Origin: an uncultured Anaerolineae bacterium
Lineage (GTDB): Bacteria; Chloroflexota; Anaerolineae; Aggregatilineales; UBA2796
DNA: 38,485 bases
Direction: 5' to 3'
Assembly: GCA_938005675.1 (NCBI GenBank)
Contig: CALKXH010000109.1
Coordinates: forward strand, 1-38,485
Shown here: positions 25,501 to 32,373 of the stretch, one piece after another
Numbering within the stretch: position 1 is the first letter of the stretch
How the letters are laid out: the number at the start of each line of letters is the position of its first letter
The notes under the pieces: model-generated
What the model was told of the DNA's origin: nothing
The model's database searches: none
What the model saw: the letters and a program-made list of their open reading frames with translations, nothing else
Translations under genes and position numbers: made by a program

Positions 25501-26906
25501 GAGACCGCGATCAGCTCGTCCCAGTCGTAGACGACCTTATCGATCAGCTCGATGGTGTGCAGCCACGTCACAAGGCTCAAAAAGAGCAGCACGCCGCCGG
25601 TCATCTGCAGCCCGTCGAAGGCGAGGAAGGGATTTTCCTTGAAATAGCGCACCAACAGCCAGCCGCCCACGGCGAGGCACGGGATCGGGATCAGGTAGCG
25701 CCCATAGCCGAAGAGCGCGCCGAAAATATCCACGATGGCTTTGGTGAAAGTGCCTTCATCGGGCTGAATCAAGCCGAAGACCATCACGACGCCGGTGATG
25801 ATCAGCAGCCAGCCGACGATATCCAGCTTTTGATCGAGCGAGAGCCCGACGTTCTTGACCGTGACGTGCGTTTGCCCTTCGAGCGGCTTGGCTTGTTTCT
25901 CGCCGCGGGCGGGCGGCGCGCCGGGGATGGACGACGCGCCTTTAGGGTCGGGCGGCGGGGCGGGCGTCTTGAGGGGGGCGGGCGCGTCGCTCTTCTCGGC
26001 TTTGGGCGCTCGTCCGCTGAACAAACGGGCAAAGATGCCCTTTTTAGCGCCTTCGGCGGGCTTTTTCGCCTCAGGTTTATCGGCGGGCTTCTCCGAGGCG
26101 GGCTTGGCAGCCGTCGTGCTCGGCTTGGGCGCCGCGCCCGTGGCGGATGGCGCTTTGGGCGGCTCTTCGGATGGCGCGGCGGGCTTGCGAACGCCCAGCC
26201 CCAAAAAGCCGCCGCGCTGCGCCTGAGCGGGCTTATCGGCGGGCTTGCCCGTGCCGATCTTGGGCGCGTCGACGGGCGGGGCGGGCTGGTCTTCTTTCTT
26301 GCCGCGCCCTAACAGCCCGCTCAGCGACGGAAATTTGATTTGAGGCTTCGCCTGAGCGGGCTTGGCGTCGGACTTTTCGTCGGGCTTGGGCGCGTCGGCG
26401 GGCTTGGGCTTAGGTTTGAAGCGGTCGAAGAGGTTGCCTTTGTTAGCTTTGGGTTGGGGCGCGTCGGCGGGCTTGGCTTCAGCCGACTCGGCGGGCGTGG
26501 CGGGTTTGCGCGTGGACGGGCTGAAGAGTCCGCCTTTCTTGGCTTCGGGCTTATCGGCGGGCTTGGGCGCGTCGGCGGGCTTGGCTTCAGCTGACTCGGC
26601 GGGCTTGGCGGCGGGTTCGTCCGCCTTCGGCACCTCTGAGGTGCGCGTGGCGAAGGGGCTGCCAGCGGGCTTGGCTTCAGGCGGCTTGGGCGTGCTGCCC
26701 GTGCTGGTGGCGGGCTTGGGCGGCATGGGCACCGAGCGTCCGAAATTGCTACCGACGGTTGGCTTGCCGAGTGAGCCGCCGCTGAAGGGTTTGCCCGTGG
26801 GAGATGAAGGGCGATCCTCAGGCTTGCGCTCGCCCTTGTCATCGGAGCGCGAGCCGAAGATGCTGCTGCGCGGACGCTCCTTCTCTTCGCTTGGCTTGTC
26901 GGACAT
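22539..26906 (-). CDS. ftsK: DNA translocase FtsK/SpoIIIE with very long repetitive linkers
   Basis: This ATP-driven pump moves chromosomal DNA through the division septum. From the ATG at 26906 (GGGAGAG nine bases upstream) it has about 1455 residues. About 350 Pro/Ala/Lys-rich residues come first, then four membrane segments (about 359-516), a second disordered linker (about 540-1005), the motor domain with GTTGSGKS near 1095 and Walker B VVIVDELADL near 1195, and a C-terminal winged-helix gamma domain (LNVTTLQRRLNVDYTQAQ). Both linkers repeat short motifs such as KKGGLF, NKGNLF, KKGIF, KTGVFG and SSIFG. Even numbers of membrane segments place both linkers in the cytosol. The long pre-membrane extension is unusual. 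The gene follows a terminator and overlaps the M1 peptidase gene. Confidence 0.95.
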   Translation of the reverse strand: MSDKPSEEKERPRSSIFGSRSDDKGERKPEDRPSSPTGKPFSGGSLGKPTVGSNFGRSVPMPPKPATSTGSTPKPPEAKPAGSPFATRTSEVPKADEPAAKPAESAEAKPADAPKPADKPEAKKGGLFSPSTRKPATPAESAEAKPADAPQPKANKGNLFDRFKPKPKPADAPKPDEKSDAKPAQAKPQIKFPSLSGLLGRGKKEDQPAPPVDAPKIGTGKPADKPAQAQRGGFLGLGVRKPAAPSEEPPKAPSATGAAPKPSTTAAKPASEKPADKPEAKKPAEGAKKGIFARLFSGRAPKAEKSDAPAPLKTPAPPPDPKGASSIPGAPPARGEKQAKPLEGQTHVTVKNVGLSLDQKLDIVGWLLIITGVVMVFGLIQPDEGTFTKAIVDIFGALFGYGRYLIPIPCLAVGGWLLVRYFKENPFLAFDGLQMTGGVLLFLSLVTWLHTIELIDKVVYDWDELIAVSTRAVDLMQGGGWVGDRLYMILIRLTGEFGVPVVLSITTLIGTLWLFELSLAEVSLYLKSSFQVFAARMRRIRESWRLWRHSVAERRAARQAQRAQARAQREAAKLAAQAQKQPQPAPSLPAAATLAHTSELPSQPLAVPVAAESPPVRRKADFRKTTVAPTAPASPPPLSSDESPPPAPTIAKPSPLGAFGNAWSKPKSEAAPAPAEPAPVAEAAPERTKTGVFGKPKSEPAEPAESEPAPQAEAKAESAPAPEPPKPPERKTGVFGGVFGGKPKSEPAKLAESAPTVQAESAPEPQAEAQPSAETTAPAVGTQSVDAESDELAITQPARVTSLFKTPRPAPKPKAAEPEPEAAEEPAEDAPSAKAPPPPAKPSSSIFGTRASSPFGGPSAFRPAPKPSAAPPPPDPDAEADDLEAEEDETPETLEPPRATASEPRIFGIGAPANGGETPTEDLPPMQLPADETAWQMPDYRQLLRPGSAQTITYEMLMERRRIIEETLEAFGAPGRVVEINVGPTITQFGVEPGYLNARGKQTRVKVNQIARLDADLALALAARSIRIEAPVAGKGYVGIEVPNPETSLVGLRDIIASPAFNALRSRLRLALGKSIDGAAVVADLTQMPHLLIAGTTGSGKSVCVNALIACLLLQNSPDTLKFIMVDPKRVELTGYNGIPHLVSPVVVDLERVTGVLKWVTREMDDRYKKFAALGARNISDYNTQLGKTEPPMPYLVVIVDELADLMMLAPDETEKQLTRLAQMARATGIHLIISTQRPSVDVVTGLIKANFPARISFAVASSVDSRVILDQPGAEKLLGRGDMLFQAPDAAAPIRVQGVYVSDAELRQITDFWKNAQKERGTPISHVSFDHAPDRPTAKLVKPGESSPFQPRAQRPSGSSSFGTPRFAPPRPQPDPDEEKFFAALRDEPPKETKVDEALYERAVELYKQSGALLNVTTLQRRLNVDYTQAQALYKLMRERGVFKADNGDDGGES
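26461..26604. repeat. Direct repeat within the N-terminal linker of ftsK
   Basis: Two 36-bp copies (26461-26496 and 26569-26604) differ at one base and lie 108 bp apart, a multiple of three. They encode the PAESAEAKPADAP segment twice with a 36-residue period. More diverged copies flank them. This shows recent in-frame tandem expansion of the linker. Confidence 0.8.
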
Positions 26907-26962
26907 GGCAACACACTCTCCCGCAGCGCACGCGCTTGCCACTATCTGCCGTCAGAGACGCG

Positions 26963-26998
26963 AAAAAACCGCCCTTTGAGTCTAGCACAAAAGGGCGG
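26963..26998 (-). terminator. Rho-independent terminator of the EAD-CHAT gene
   Basis: On the minus strand a perfect 9-bp stem CCGCCCTTT/AAAGGGCGG (26998-26990 with 26977-26969), with a 12-base loop, is followed immediately by six T (26968-26963). It lies about 30 bp after the EAD-CHAT stop codon and separates that gene from ftsK. Confidence 0.88.
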
Positions 26999-27028
26999 AA
27001 AAAGACAGGTTCGCTCCGCAGCGCGCCT

Positions 27029-27943
27029 TCAGCAGAAGAAGACCTGATTGGCGTCTACGCCGCTGCGCGTGAGTAGGCGCGGCACATCTCGGTCGGGGTA
27101 GCGGCGCAGATCGAGGGCGTTGACGCCCAAAGCGAAAGCCGTCTGCACGCTTTTGCCCTCGCCCAAGCCGCCGTAGAGCGCCCGCGCGAACTCAATTGCG
27201 GCGGCGTCGCCGATGGAGTCGTTCGTGCCGATCACGCAATCGATCACCTGCGCGAGCTGCTCCGCCAGAGGCTGCGAAAAGCAGCTGTTCAGCACCACCA
27301 GGCGGACGTTCTGCTTCAGGAGGCTGAACAGATCGTGCAGGGCGCTCGGCGGGACGCTGACGGGGCGCTCGCCGTCCATGACGATGAGGCTGCCCGCGCC
27401 ATCGCCGTGCCCGCTGAAATGCACGACGTGCGGCTGGAAGCGCAGCAGTTGATTCTGCAGGTTGCCCAGCTGGAGGTCGGGCTGTTTCTCCAGCTTGAAT
27501 TTGTCGCGGTGGCGCGCCCTTTGCAGCGCGTCGTCGACGAGGCGCATCTCGCGGTCGAGGTTCAGGTCGTGCTGCGGATTGGCGCTCAGGAACAGAATCG
27601 TGCAGACGCCTTGAGCGCCGTCGCTGTGCTGTTGCGCGCGCTCGCCCAGCAGATTTTCGAGGAAAGTCCTATCAGCGCTCTCGCCCATCAGTTCGATCAG
27701 GTAGCGCACGAGGCGGGCGAGGACGGGCTCGCCGCCTTCGCTGCCGAAAGTCCTCAAAACACTGACTAGCGCGCCGCAGAAAACGTTCGTCTCCACATCG
27801 AAGTTGACGCAGGCTTTGAAGCGGCTCAGCCCCGCCAAATCCAGGTTGACTTGGCGCTGTTGGATGCTCTGCCAAGCCGACATGTTCGCCATGATGTCCA
27901 CGAGGCGGCGGTATTCTTCCGTAGTCAGTTGGGCGAGGCTCAT
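27029..27943 (-). CDS. Effector-associated-domain plus CHAT (caspase-like) protease
   Basis: This 304-residue cytosolic protein joins two domains. Residues about 6-100 form a small helical domain with the pattern of bacterial effector-associated domains (EAD), adaptor modules that link signalling proteins to effectors. Residues about 113-304 form a CHAT caspase-like protease, with catalytic His179 in HFSGHGDG and Cys221 in LVVLNSCFS. Such proteins are known parts of conflict and programmed-cell-death systems, where a partner with a matching EAD recruits and activates the protease. No second EAD protein or target is visible in this window. The ATG at 27943 is chosen over an adjacent TTG because AGGAAG lies seven bases upstream. 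It has a strong terminator and stands as a single-gene unit between cofC and ftsK. Confidence 0.82.
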   Translation of the reverse strand: MSLAQLTTEEYRRLVDIMANMSAWQSIQQRQVNLDLAGLSRFKACVNFDVETNVFCGALVSVLRTFGSEGGEPVLARLVRYLIELMGESADRTFLENLLGERAQQHSDGAQGVCTILFLSANPQHDLNLDREMRLVDDALQRARHRDKFKLEKQPDLQLGNLQNQLLRFQPHVVHFSGHGDGAGSLIVMDGERPVSVPPSALHDLFSLLKQNVRLVVLNSCFSQPLAEQLAQVIDCVIGTNDSIGDAAAIEFARALYGGLGEGKSVQTAFALGVNALDLRRYPDRDVPRLLTRSGVDANQVFFC

Positions 27944-27994
27944 CAAGTAGCTTCCTGCGTATGCAAAGTTCCAACGCTGTAAGATTAAGTAGTT

Positions 27995-28030
27995 GCGGGC
28001 GACGAGGCGAGCGCTCGCCTCGCCGCCCGC
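27995..28030 (-). terminator. Eighteen-bp hairpin after cofC
   Basis: Two 18-base arms meet at 28012/28013 and pair along their whole length. The single non-canonical pair is A-C on the plus-strand RNA but G-U on the minus-strand RNA. The structure is therefore complete only in the transcript that reads out of cofC. It lies 10 bp after the cofC stop. There is no T-run, so it could be a terminator or a 3'-end barrier. Confidence 0.6.
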
Positions 28031-28039
28031 GCTTGTGCC

Positions 28040-28657
28040 TCAAGAGGCGTGCGGGATGCTGCCGATCAGCGCCTCGTAGAAGGCGAGGTCGGTGGGCGTA
28101 TCGATATCCACGCTCAGGCGCTCGGAGCGATGCACTTTGAGGGTGGCGCCGTGCTGCTTAGCTAGCTCGCAGTGGCGCTGAAAGCTGCCCGCGCCAAAGG
28201 CGTACGGGATCAAGGCGGGCGGGTTGATCAGCATGGCGTTGGTGCCATCTTCGTTGCGGTCAGGCACGAGGACGACGGTCTGGCTGTAGCGCCCCAGCTG
28301 CAGCACTTCTTCAATATCCTGAACGGTGTAAATGGGCAGATCGGCGGGCAGCACCAAGACGGCAGTCGCGCCGCGCAGCCGCGCCAACTCAGTGGCGCGC
28401 AGCAAGGCGGCGTTCAGCTCAGGCGCGCCGCTCTCTTGAACGGTTTGGGCGCCGTATTCGCGCGCAATGGCGAGGACTTTGCTATCGCGGCTGATCACCA
28501 GCACGCCGCCGATGGCGGGCACGCGGCTCAGGGTGGCGAGTCCGTGCCGCAGCATGCGCTCGGCGAGGGCTTCGCGTTGTTCGGGCGTGAGCACGCTGGC
28601 GAGGCGGCTCTTGGCGCGCACAAAAGGCTTGACTGGCATGATCGCCCAAGTGGTCAT
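28040..28657 (-). CDS. cofC: Phospholactate/phosphoenolpyruvate guanylyltransferase (CofC/FbiD)
   Basis: This 205-residue cytosolic enzyme transfers GMP from GTP to 2-phospho-L-lactate or phosphoenolpyruvate, making the activated side-chain precursor of coenzyme F420. The start IMPVKPFVRAKSRL is the family's nucleotide-binding signature. LPADLP near 104, DRNEDGTNAMLI near 132 and SVDIDTPTDL near 183 complete the pattern. Its ATG overlaps the cofD stop by four bases (ATGA), so CofD and CofC are made together. Whether the substrate is phospholactate or PEP cannot be told directly. The neighbouring nitroreductase suggests the PEP/dehydro-F420 route. Confidence 0.93.
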   Translation of the reverse strand: MTTWAIMPVKPFVRAKSRLASVLTPEQREALAERMLRHGLATLSRVPAIGGVLVISRDSKVLAIAREYGAQTVQESGAPELNAALLRATELARLRGATAVLVLPADLPIYTVQDIEEVLQLGRYSQTVVLVPDRNEDGTNAMLINPPALIPYAFGAGSFQRHCELAKQHGATLKVHRSERLSVDIDTPTDLAFYEALIGSIPHAS

Positions 28658-29601
28658 GAATGCAAATCTCCTATCAGTCTCAAAACTTGCTCTGCCAACC
28701 GTCCCCGATCAGTTGACGTCATCATACGGATATTTGTTACGAAGCGGCGTTGTGGGATGTCCACCTCCCGATCTGCCTCATCCACCACCAAGACATCGAT
28801 CAGATCGCCGTAGTAGTCGGCGACGCCCGCCACATCGGCGCGCAGACCCAGCTCGCGCATGATCTTCACGGTCGGACCTTTCAGCGCCGCCCCCTCGATG
28901 ATCGGGCTGACGGCGAGGCACGGGACGCGCCGCGCCTTGATCGCCTCGCGGATGGCGCGCACCTGCAGGATCGGCTCGACCGAGAGCAGCGGATTGGACG
29001 GGCAGATGATGATCGCCTCCGCCGCCTCAAGCGCCTCAAGGACGCCCGCGGCGGGCTGCGCCGTCTCAGCGCCCTCGTAGACTAAGCGCTGGACGGTCGG
29101 CTGCCAGCGATGGCGCACGAAATACTCCTGAAAAGCGAGCTTGCCGTGCTCCAGCGTGTAAACAACCGTCGCTAGGGGATCGTCGGTCATGGGCAGCAGG
29201 CGCGTGGCGATGCCCAACCGCTGGCACAGGCGCGCCGTCACCGCGCTGAGGGGCAGCCCTTGCGCCAACCAGTGCGTGCGCAGCACGTTGGTGGCGAGGT
29301 CGCGGTCGCCCAAGCCGAACCACGTCTCTTCGCCGTAGCGCGCCAACATGCCCAGCATGTGGCGCGTATCCTCGGCGATGCCCCAGCCGTTGATCGGATG
29401 GGCGATGCCCGCCAAGGTGTACATGACCGTATCCAGATCGGGCGAGACGTGCAGCCCGTAATGGCGGAAATCATCGCCGGTGTTGCCGATGACGGTCAGA
29501 GCGCCTGCGGGCAGGCAGCGCGCCAAGCCATCGATGAGCTTAGCGCCGCCCACGCCGCCGGCGAGGGCAACGATGCGCTTGAGGTCGCCGTTCAGCGCCA
29601 T
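28654..29601 (-). CDS. cofD: 2-phospho-L-lactate transferase (CofD/FbiA)
   Basis: This enzyme joins the activated phospholactyl or enolpyruvyl unit to the deazaflavin Fo, forming (dehydro-)F420-0. The N terminus carries VALAGGVGGAKLIDGL, followed by TVIGNTGDDFRHYGLHVSPD and ICPSNPLLSVEPIL, all hallmarks of the family. The start is set at the ATG at 29601, giving 315 residues. An upstream in-frame codon would add 28 residues with no family counterpart and would run deep into the nitroreductase gene. The chosen start overlaps that gene by 10 bp. The Fo synthase genes (cofG/cofH) and the glutamate ligase cofE are not in the window. Confidence 0.94.
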   Translation of the reverse strand: MALNGDLKRIVALAGGVGGAKLIDGLARCLPAGALTVIGNTGDDFRHYGLHVSPDLDTVMYTLAGIAHPINGWGIAEDTRHMLGMLARYGEETWFGLGDRDLATNVLRTHWLAQGLPLSAVTARLCQRLGIATRLLPMTDDPLATVVYTLEHGKLAFQEYFVRHRWQPTVQRLVYEGAETAQPAAGVLEALEAAEAIIICPSNPLLSVEPILQVRAIREAIKARRVPCLAVSPIIEGAALKGPTVKIMRELGLRADVAGVADYYGDLIDVLVVDEADREVDIPQRRFVTNIRMMTSTDRGRLAEQVLRLIGDLHS

Positions 29602-30194
29602 AGCACCCGCGTTTCTAGGGCGCAGCGGCTCGACTCGCGCCCTACAGCGGGATAGCCGAGCGTGATCAGGGCTTGAGGCTGCCAATCATCGGGCAAATTG
29701 AGCGCCCGACGCACGACGTCGGGGCAGAAGAGCGGCGCGCACAGCCAGCAGGCGCCCAAACCCTCAGCGTGGGCGGCTAGGAGCAGATTTTGAGCTGCCA
29801 TCGCCGTGCTTTGAACTGCCATCAGATACTCCGCTTGGTTGCGTCGGGCATCAGGGTAGCGATCCATATCCGCCATGCTCAGGCAGAGCACCACCGCCAA
29901 CGGCGCGCCGCTGATGCGGCTGTACGAGCGGCTGACGTCGCGCTCAATCAGCTCGGGCGGGGCGCCGTCGGCGCTCAGGTCAGCGCGCAGCCGCTCGCCC
30001 ATCGCCGCCGCCAACTTTCGGCGCGCTTCGGGCGTCTCCAAGACGGCGAAGCGCCACGGCTGCCGATTGTGCGCTGAAGGCGCCCAGCTGGCTGCCTCCA
30101 GCAGGCGCGCCACCACATCGGGCGGGACGGGCTGCTCGGCGTAGCGCCGAATCGACCGCCTGCCCCGTATTATACCGTAGATCGCGTCCGTCAT
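29592..30194 (-). CDS. Nitroreductase-family protein, probable dehydro-F420 reductase
   Basis: This 200-residue FMN-binding protein begins with the family motif RGRRSIRRYAEQPVP and has ASWAPSAHNRQPWRF and a GLGACWLCAPLF segment. In mycobacteria the equivalent domain is fused to FbiB and reduces dehydro-F420-0 with FMNH2. Stand-alone versions doing this job have been described in Thermomicrobia. Its direct overlap with cofD supports the same role here. The start at 30194 is preferred over 30281 because the upstream extension has no family counterpart; its ribosome site (AAAGGG) is rather close. The family call is firm. The specific reaction is inferred from context, and a general nitroreductase or FMN oxidoreductase is the alternative. 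Confidence 0.85.
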   Translation of the reverse strand: MTDAIYGIIRGRRSIRRYAEQPVPPDVVARLLEAASWAPSAHNRQPWRFAVLETPEARRKLAAAMGERLRADLSADGAPPELIERDVSRSYSRISGAPLAVVLCLSMADMDRYPDARRNQAEYLMAVQSTAMAAQNLLLAAHAEGLGACWLCAPLFCPDVVRRALNLPDDWQPQALITLGYPAVGRESSRCALETRVLWR

Positions 30195-30241
30195 GCGCCC
30201 TTTGTGAGCCTTTTGAGTCTTCTGTGCAGAGTTTAGCACAC

Positions 30242-31441
30242 TCAGGCGCGCTGATGATACGCCAAAGTCGAGCCGACCCACGTCTGATCCTTGTTGAAGC
30301 GCGTCCCCATCATGCGCCCCTTGCTCAGGCGCACCAACGTGGCGACCGTCTCCAAGCGGGCGCGCTGGGCGTGCCAGAGCAGCAGCAGGCGCACCTCAGC
30401 TTTGGCGTAGCCGTCGGGCGTCCTGACCAGCGGAGCGTACGCCACCTTGCGCTGCAAGAGGTACTCGGCGCGGCGCTCGGCGGGGATGGCGGCGAGCTTC
30501 TCAGGCGTCGGATCGAGATCGACGCCGCTGCCGCTGTAGGAGAAGAGCGGCTTCAGCACGTAGTTATCGGTCAAATCGGGCGGATAGGCGGCTAGATCGG
30601 CGAGGAAGTGCGCCTCTGGCAGGCACGGATCGCGCAGCAGCGGCAAGGAGTGCTTGCTGAGCCTGAAGAACCAGTGCGGATGCGAGACCCAGCTCACGGC
30701 GGCGCTCTGGCAGAGCCGATACGCCTTGTGGAGCATCTCGCCGCTCAGATCGTCGAAGATCAGGCGGTTGTAGAAGCGCTGGATCGGCACTGTGCGCCCG
30801 CGCTCATCGCTGTAGAAGACGCGCTCGCCGCGCTGCACGACCTCAGTCAAACACACCGTGCGGATGCCCAGCAACGCCTCCGTGCAGGCGAAATCGATGC
30901 GAGTCTTCTGGCGGTCGGGATGTAGCTCCAGCAGGGCGACTTGTTGCGGATCGCAGTCGCCGACGATCACCTCGCGCAGCAGGCGCAGATAACTCGCTTC
31001 GTCGTACGGGGCGACGTAAAAGTGCAGCGATGGGTCGATCTCGAAGTGTTGGCGGAGTTTGCGGTCGAGCAGCCACTGAAAGCCGTAGAGGGTCGGGAAG
31101 CCTTGCAGCTCGATCAGGCGCGGCACGATCCCGCCCTCGCCGTCGGCGCACAGGGCGAAATCCAGCTGCAGACACTCAGGCTGGGTCGCGGCGGGCAGTT
31201 GGAGCTGAGGCGGCACGGCGGCGCGGCTGCGGGCGAGGTGATCGGCGCTGAGCAGGGCGCAAGCGAGGCGCTCGCCCGCCGCGAGCAGCTCAGCCATCAG
31301 CGGCGCGCTGAGGAAGAGCGGCGTCTCGCAGAGGTGGAAGTCCATCGGGAAGCGGTAGGTGCGGTTGAGATCGGCTATGAAAGCCTCATAACGGGCTTGG
31401 CTGAACGCCGCGTTGTAGCGCTCGCGTAGCTCAGTGATCAT
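30242..31441 (-). CDS. Conserved protein with ATP-grasp-like features, function unknown
   Basis: This 399-residue cytosolic protein belongs to a conserved family I cannot name. Its C-terminal half has YVLKPLFSYSGSGVDLDPT near 292-310 and AEVRLLLLWH near 364-373, which resemble the nucleotide- and metal-binding strands of ATP-grasp ligases. The N-terminal half has PRLIELQGFPTLYGFQWL near 107-124. ATP-grasp enzymes couple a carboxylate to an amine or thiol. It lies 47 bp upstream of the nitroreductase gene on the same strand, so it could be the first gene of the F420 operon, but co-function is not shown. A TATAAT element lies 36-41 bases before its ATG and overlaps the region of the divergent R2lox gene. 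Confidence 0.55.
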   Translation of the reverse strand: MITELRERYNAAFSQARYEAFIADLNRTYRFPMDFHLCETPLFLSAPLMAELLAAGERLACALLSADHLARSRAAVPPQLQLPAATQPECLQLDFALCADGEGGIVPRLIELQGFPTLYGFQWLLDRKLRQHFEIDPSLHFYVAPYDEASYLRLLREVIVGDCDPQQVALLELHPDRQKTRIDFACTEALLGIRTVCLTEVVQRGERVFYSDERGRTVPIQRFYNRLIFDDLSGEMLHKAYRLCQSAAVSWVSHPHWFFRLSKHSLPLLRDPCLPEAHFLADLAAYPPDLTDNYVLKPLFSYSGSGVDLDPTPEKLAAIPAERRAEYLLQRKVAYAPLVRTPDGYAKAEVRLLLLWHAQRARLETVATLVRLSKGRMMGTRFNKDQTWVGSTLAYHQRA

Positions 31442-31476
31442 GCTGCCGTCACTTTTCGTAAAGATCGCGCTTGCGC

Positions 31477-31484
31477 ATTATACT
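31477..31484. promoter_or_regulatory. Overlapping divergent -10 elements between the ATP-grasp-like gene and R2lox
   Basis: The 8-bp stretch contains TATAAT on the minus strand (31482-31477) and TATACT on the plus strand (31479-31484). Leaders would be about 30 and 60 bases. No convincing -35 is visible on either side, so only the -10s are supported. Confidence 0.4.
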
Positions 31485-31551
31485 ATGGCTCAGCCCCGCC
31501 GTGATTCGTCAGGGGCGCCAAGTGCCGTATATTGAGATGAGGTGTACAGCC

Positions 31552-32361
31552 ATGCGACTCGATCACACGCTGCTGCCGCTGCGCGATTATCACAAGGCGA
31601 AGCGCCTGCTGTGGAATCCGCAAGATTTAGACTTCAGCCAAGACCAACGCGATTGGGCAGCCATGTCCGAGCGCGAACGCGACCTGCTACAGCGGGCTAT
31701 CGCGCTGTTCATCGGCGGCGAGGCAGCCGTCACCCACGACCTAGCGCCCTTGCTGATCGCGCTCAAGCGCGAGGGCGGTCACCTTGAAGAAGAGATGTTC
31801 TTGACCACGCAGCTCTTTGAAGAGGCGAAGCACGTTGAATTTTTCGACGCCGTCATCGTCCAGGTGCTGGGCGAGACGCCCGACGCCAGCCAGATCGCGG
31901 GCAATAACTATCGGCAGCTCTTCGCCGAGCTAACCGCCGCTCTAGATGCCCTGCTGAGCGATCCCTCCCGTCAGGCGCAGGCGCGCGCCGTCGCCAGCTA
32001 CCACATGACCATCGAGGGCGTGCTGGCGGAGACGGGCTACTACGGCATTTTCAAGGCGCTGCGCACCAAGGGGCTGATGCCCAGCCTGACACAGGGCTTG
32101 GAGTACGTCCAGCGCGATGAGGCGCGGCACGTCGCCTTTGGCTTGCACGTGCTCTCGCGCCTGCTGAGCGAGGAGCCCGCCTTGTGGTCGGTGGTGGAGG
32201 GGCAGTTGAACAAGCTCTTGCCGTTGGCGCAGGGCGTCTTCATGGAGCTGCTGAGCGACTTTCTGCCCAACATCCCCTTCGATCTCGACTTGAACGACAT
32301 CGTTAGCTACGCCGGCAAGCAGTACATGGCGCGCGTGGGCGTCCTAGAGCGCGTCCGTTAG
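31552..32361 (+). CDS. R2-like ligand-binding oxidase (R2lox)
   Basis: This 269-residue protein has the ferritin-like fold of ribonucleotide reductase small subunits but the residue set of R2lox, a Mn/Fe oxidase with a buried fatty-acid-like ligand. Metal ligands are Glu57, Glu91 with His94 (EEAKH), Glu155, and Glu190 with His193 (RDEARH). Val60 (GGEAAVTHD) and Tyr150 (YHMTIE) stand where R2lox proteins form a Val-Tyr ether cross-link. No large reductase subunit lies nearby, which fits R2lox rather than a true R2. The ATG at 31552 has GAGGTG seven bases upstream; in-frame codons further upstream would add unsupported residues. It starts a plus-strand operon with the hydrolase and NamZ genes 13 bp away. 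Its natural substrate is unknown. Confidence 0.88.
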   Translation: MRLDHTLLPLRDYHKAKRLLWNPQDLDFSQDQRDWAAMSERERDLLQRAIALFIGGEAAVTHDLAPLLIALKREGGHLEEEMFLTTQLFEEAKHVEFFDAVIVQVLGETPDASQIAGNNYRQLFAELTAALDALLSDPSRQAQARAVASYHMTIEGVLAETGYYGIFKALRTKGLMPSLTQGLEYVQRDEARHVAFGLHVLSRLLSEEPALWSVVEGQLNKLLPLAQGVFMELLSDFLPNIPFDLDLNDIVSYAGKQYMARVGVLERVR

Positions 32362-32373
32362 GGCGAGGGCGGC

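Noticed and set aside
31552-32361. Ribonucleotide reductase small subunit (NrdB)
   Set aside because: No large subunit gene is nearby, and the Val60/Tyr150 positions and surrounding motifs fit R2lox rather than class I R2 proteins.
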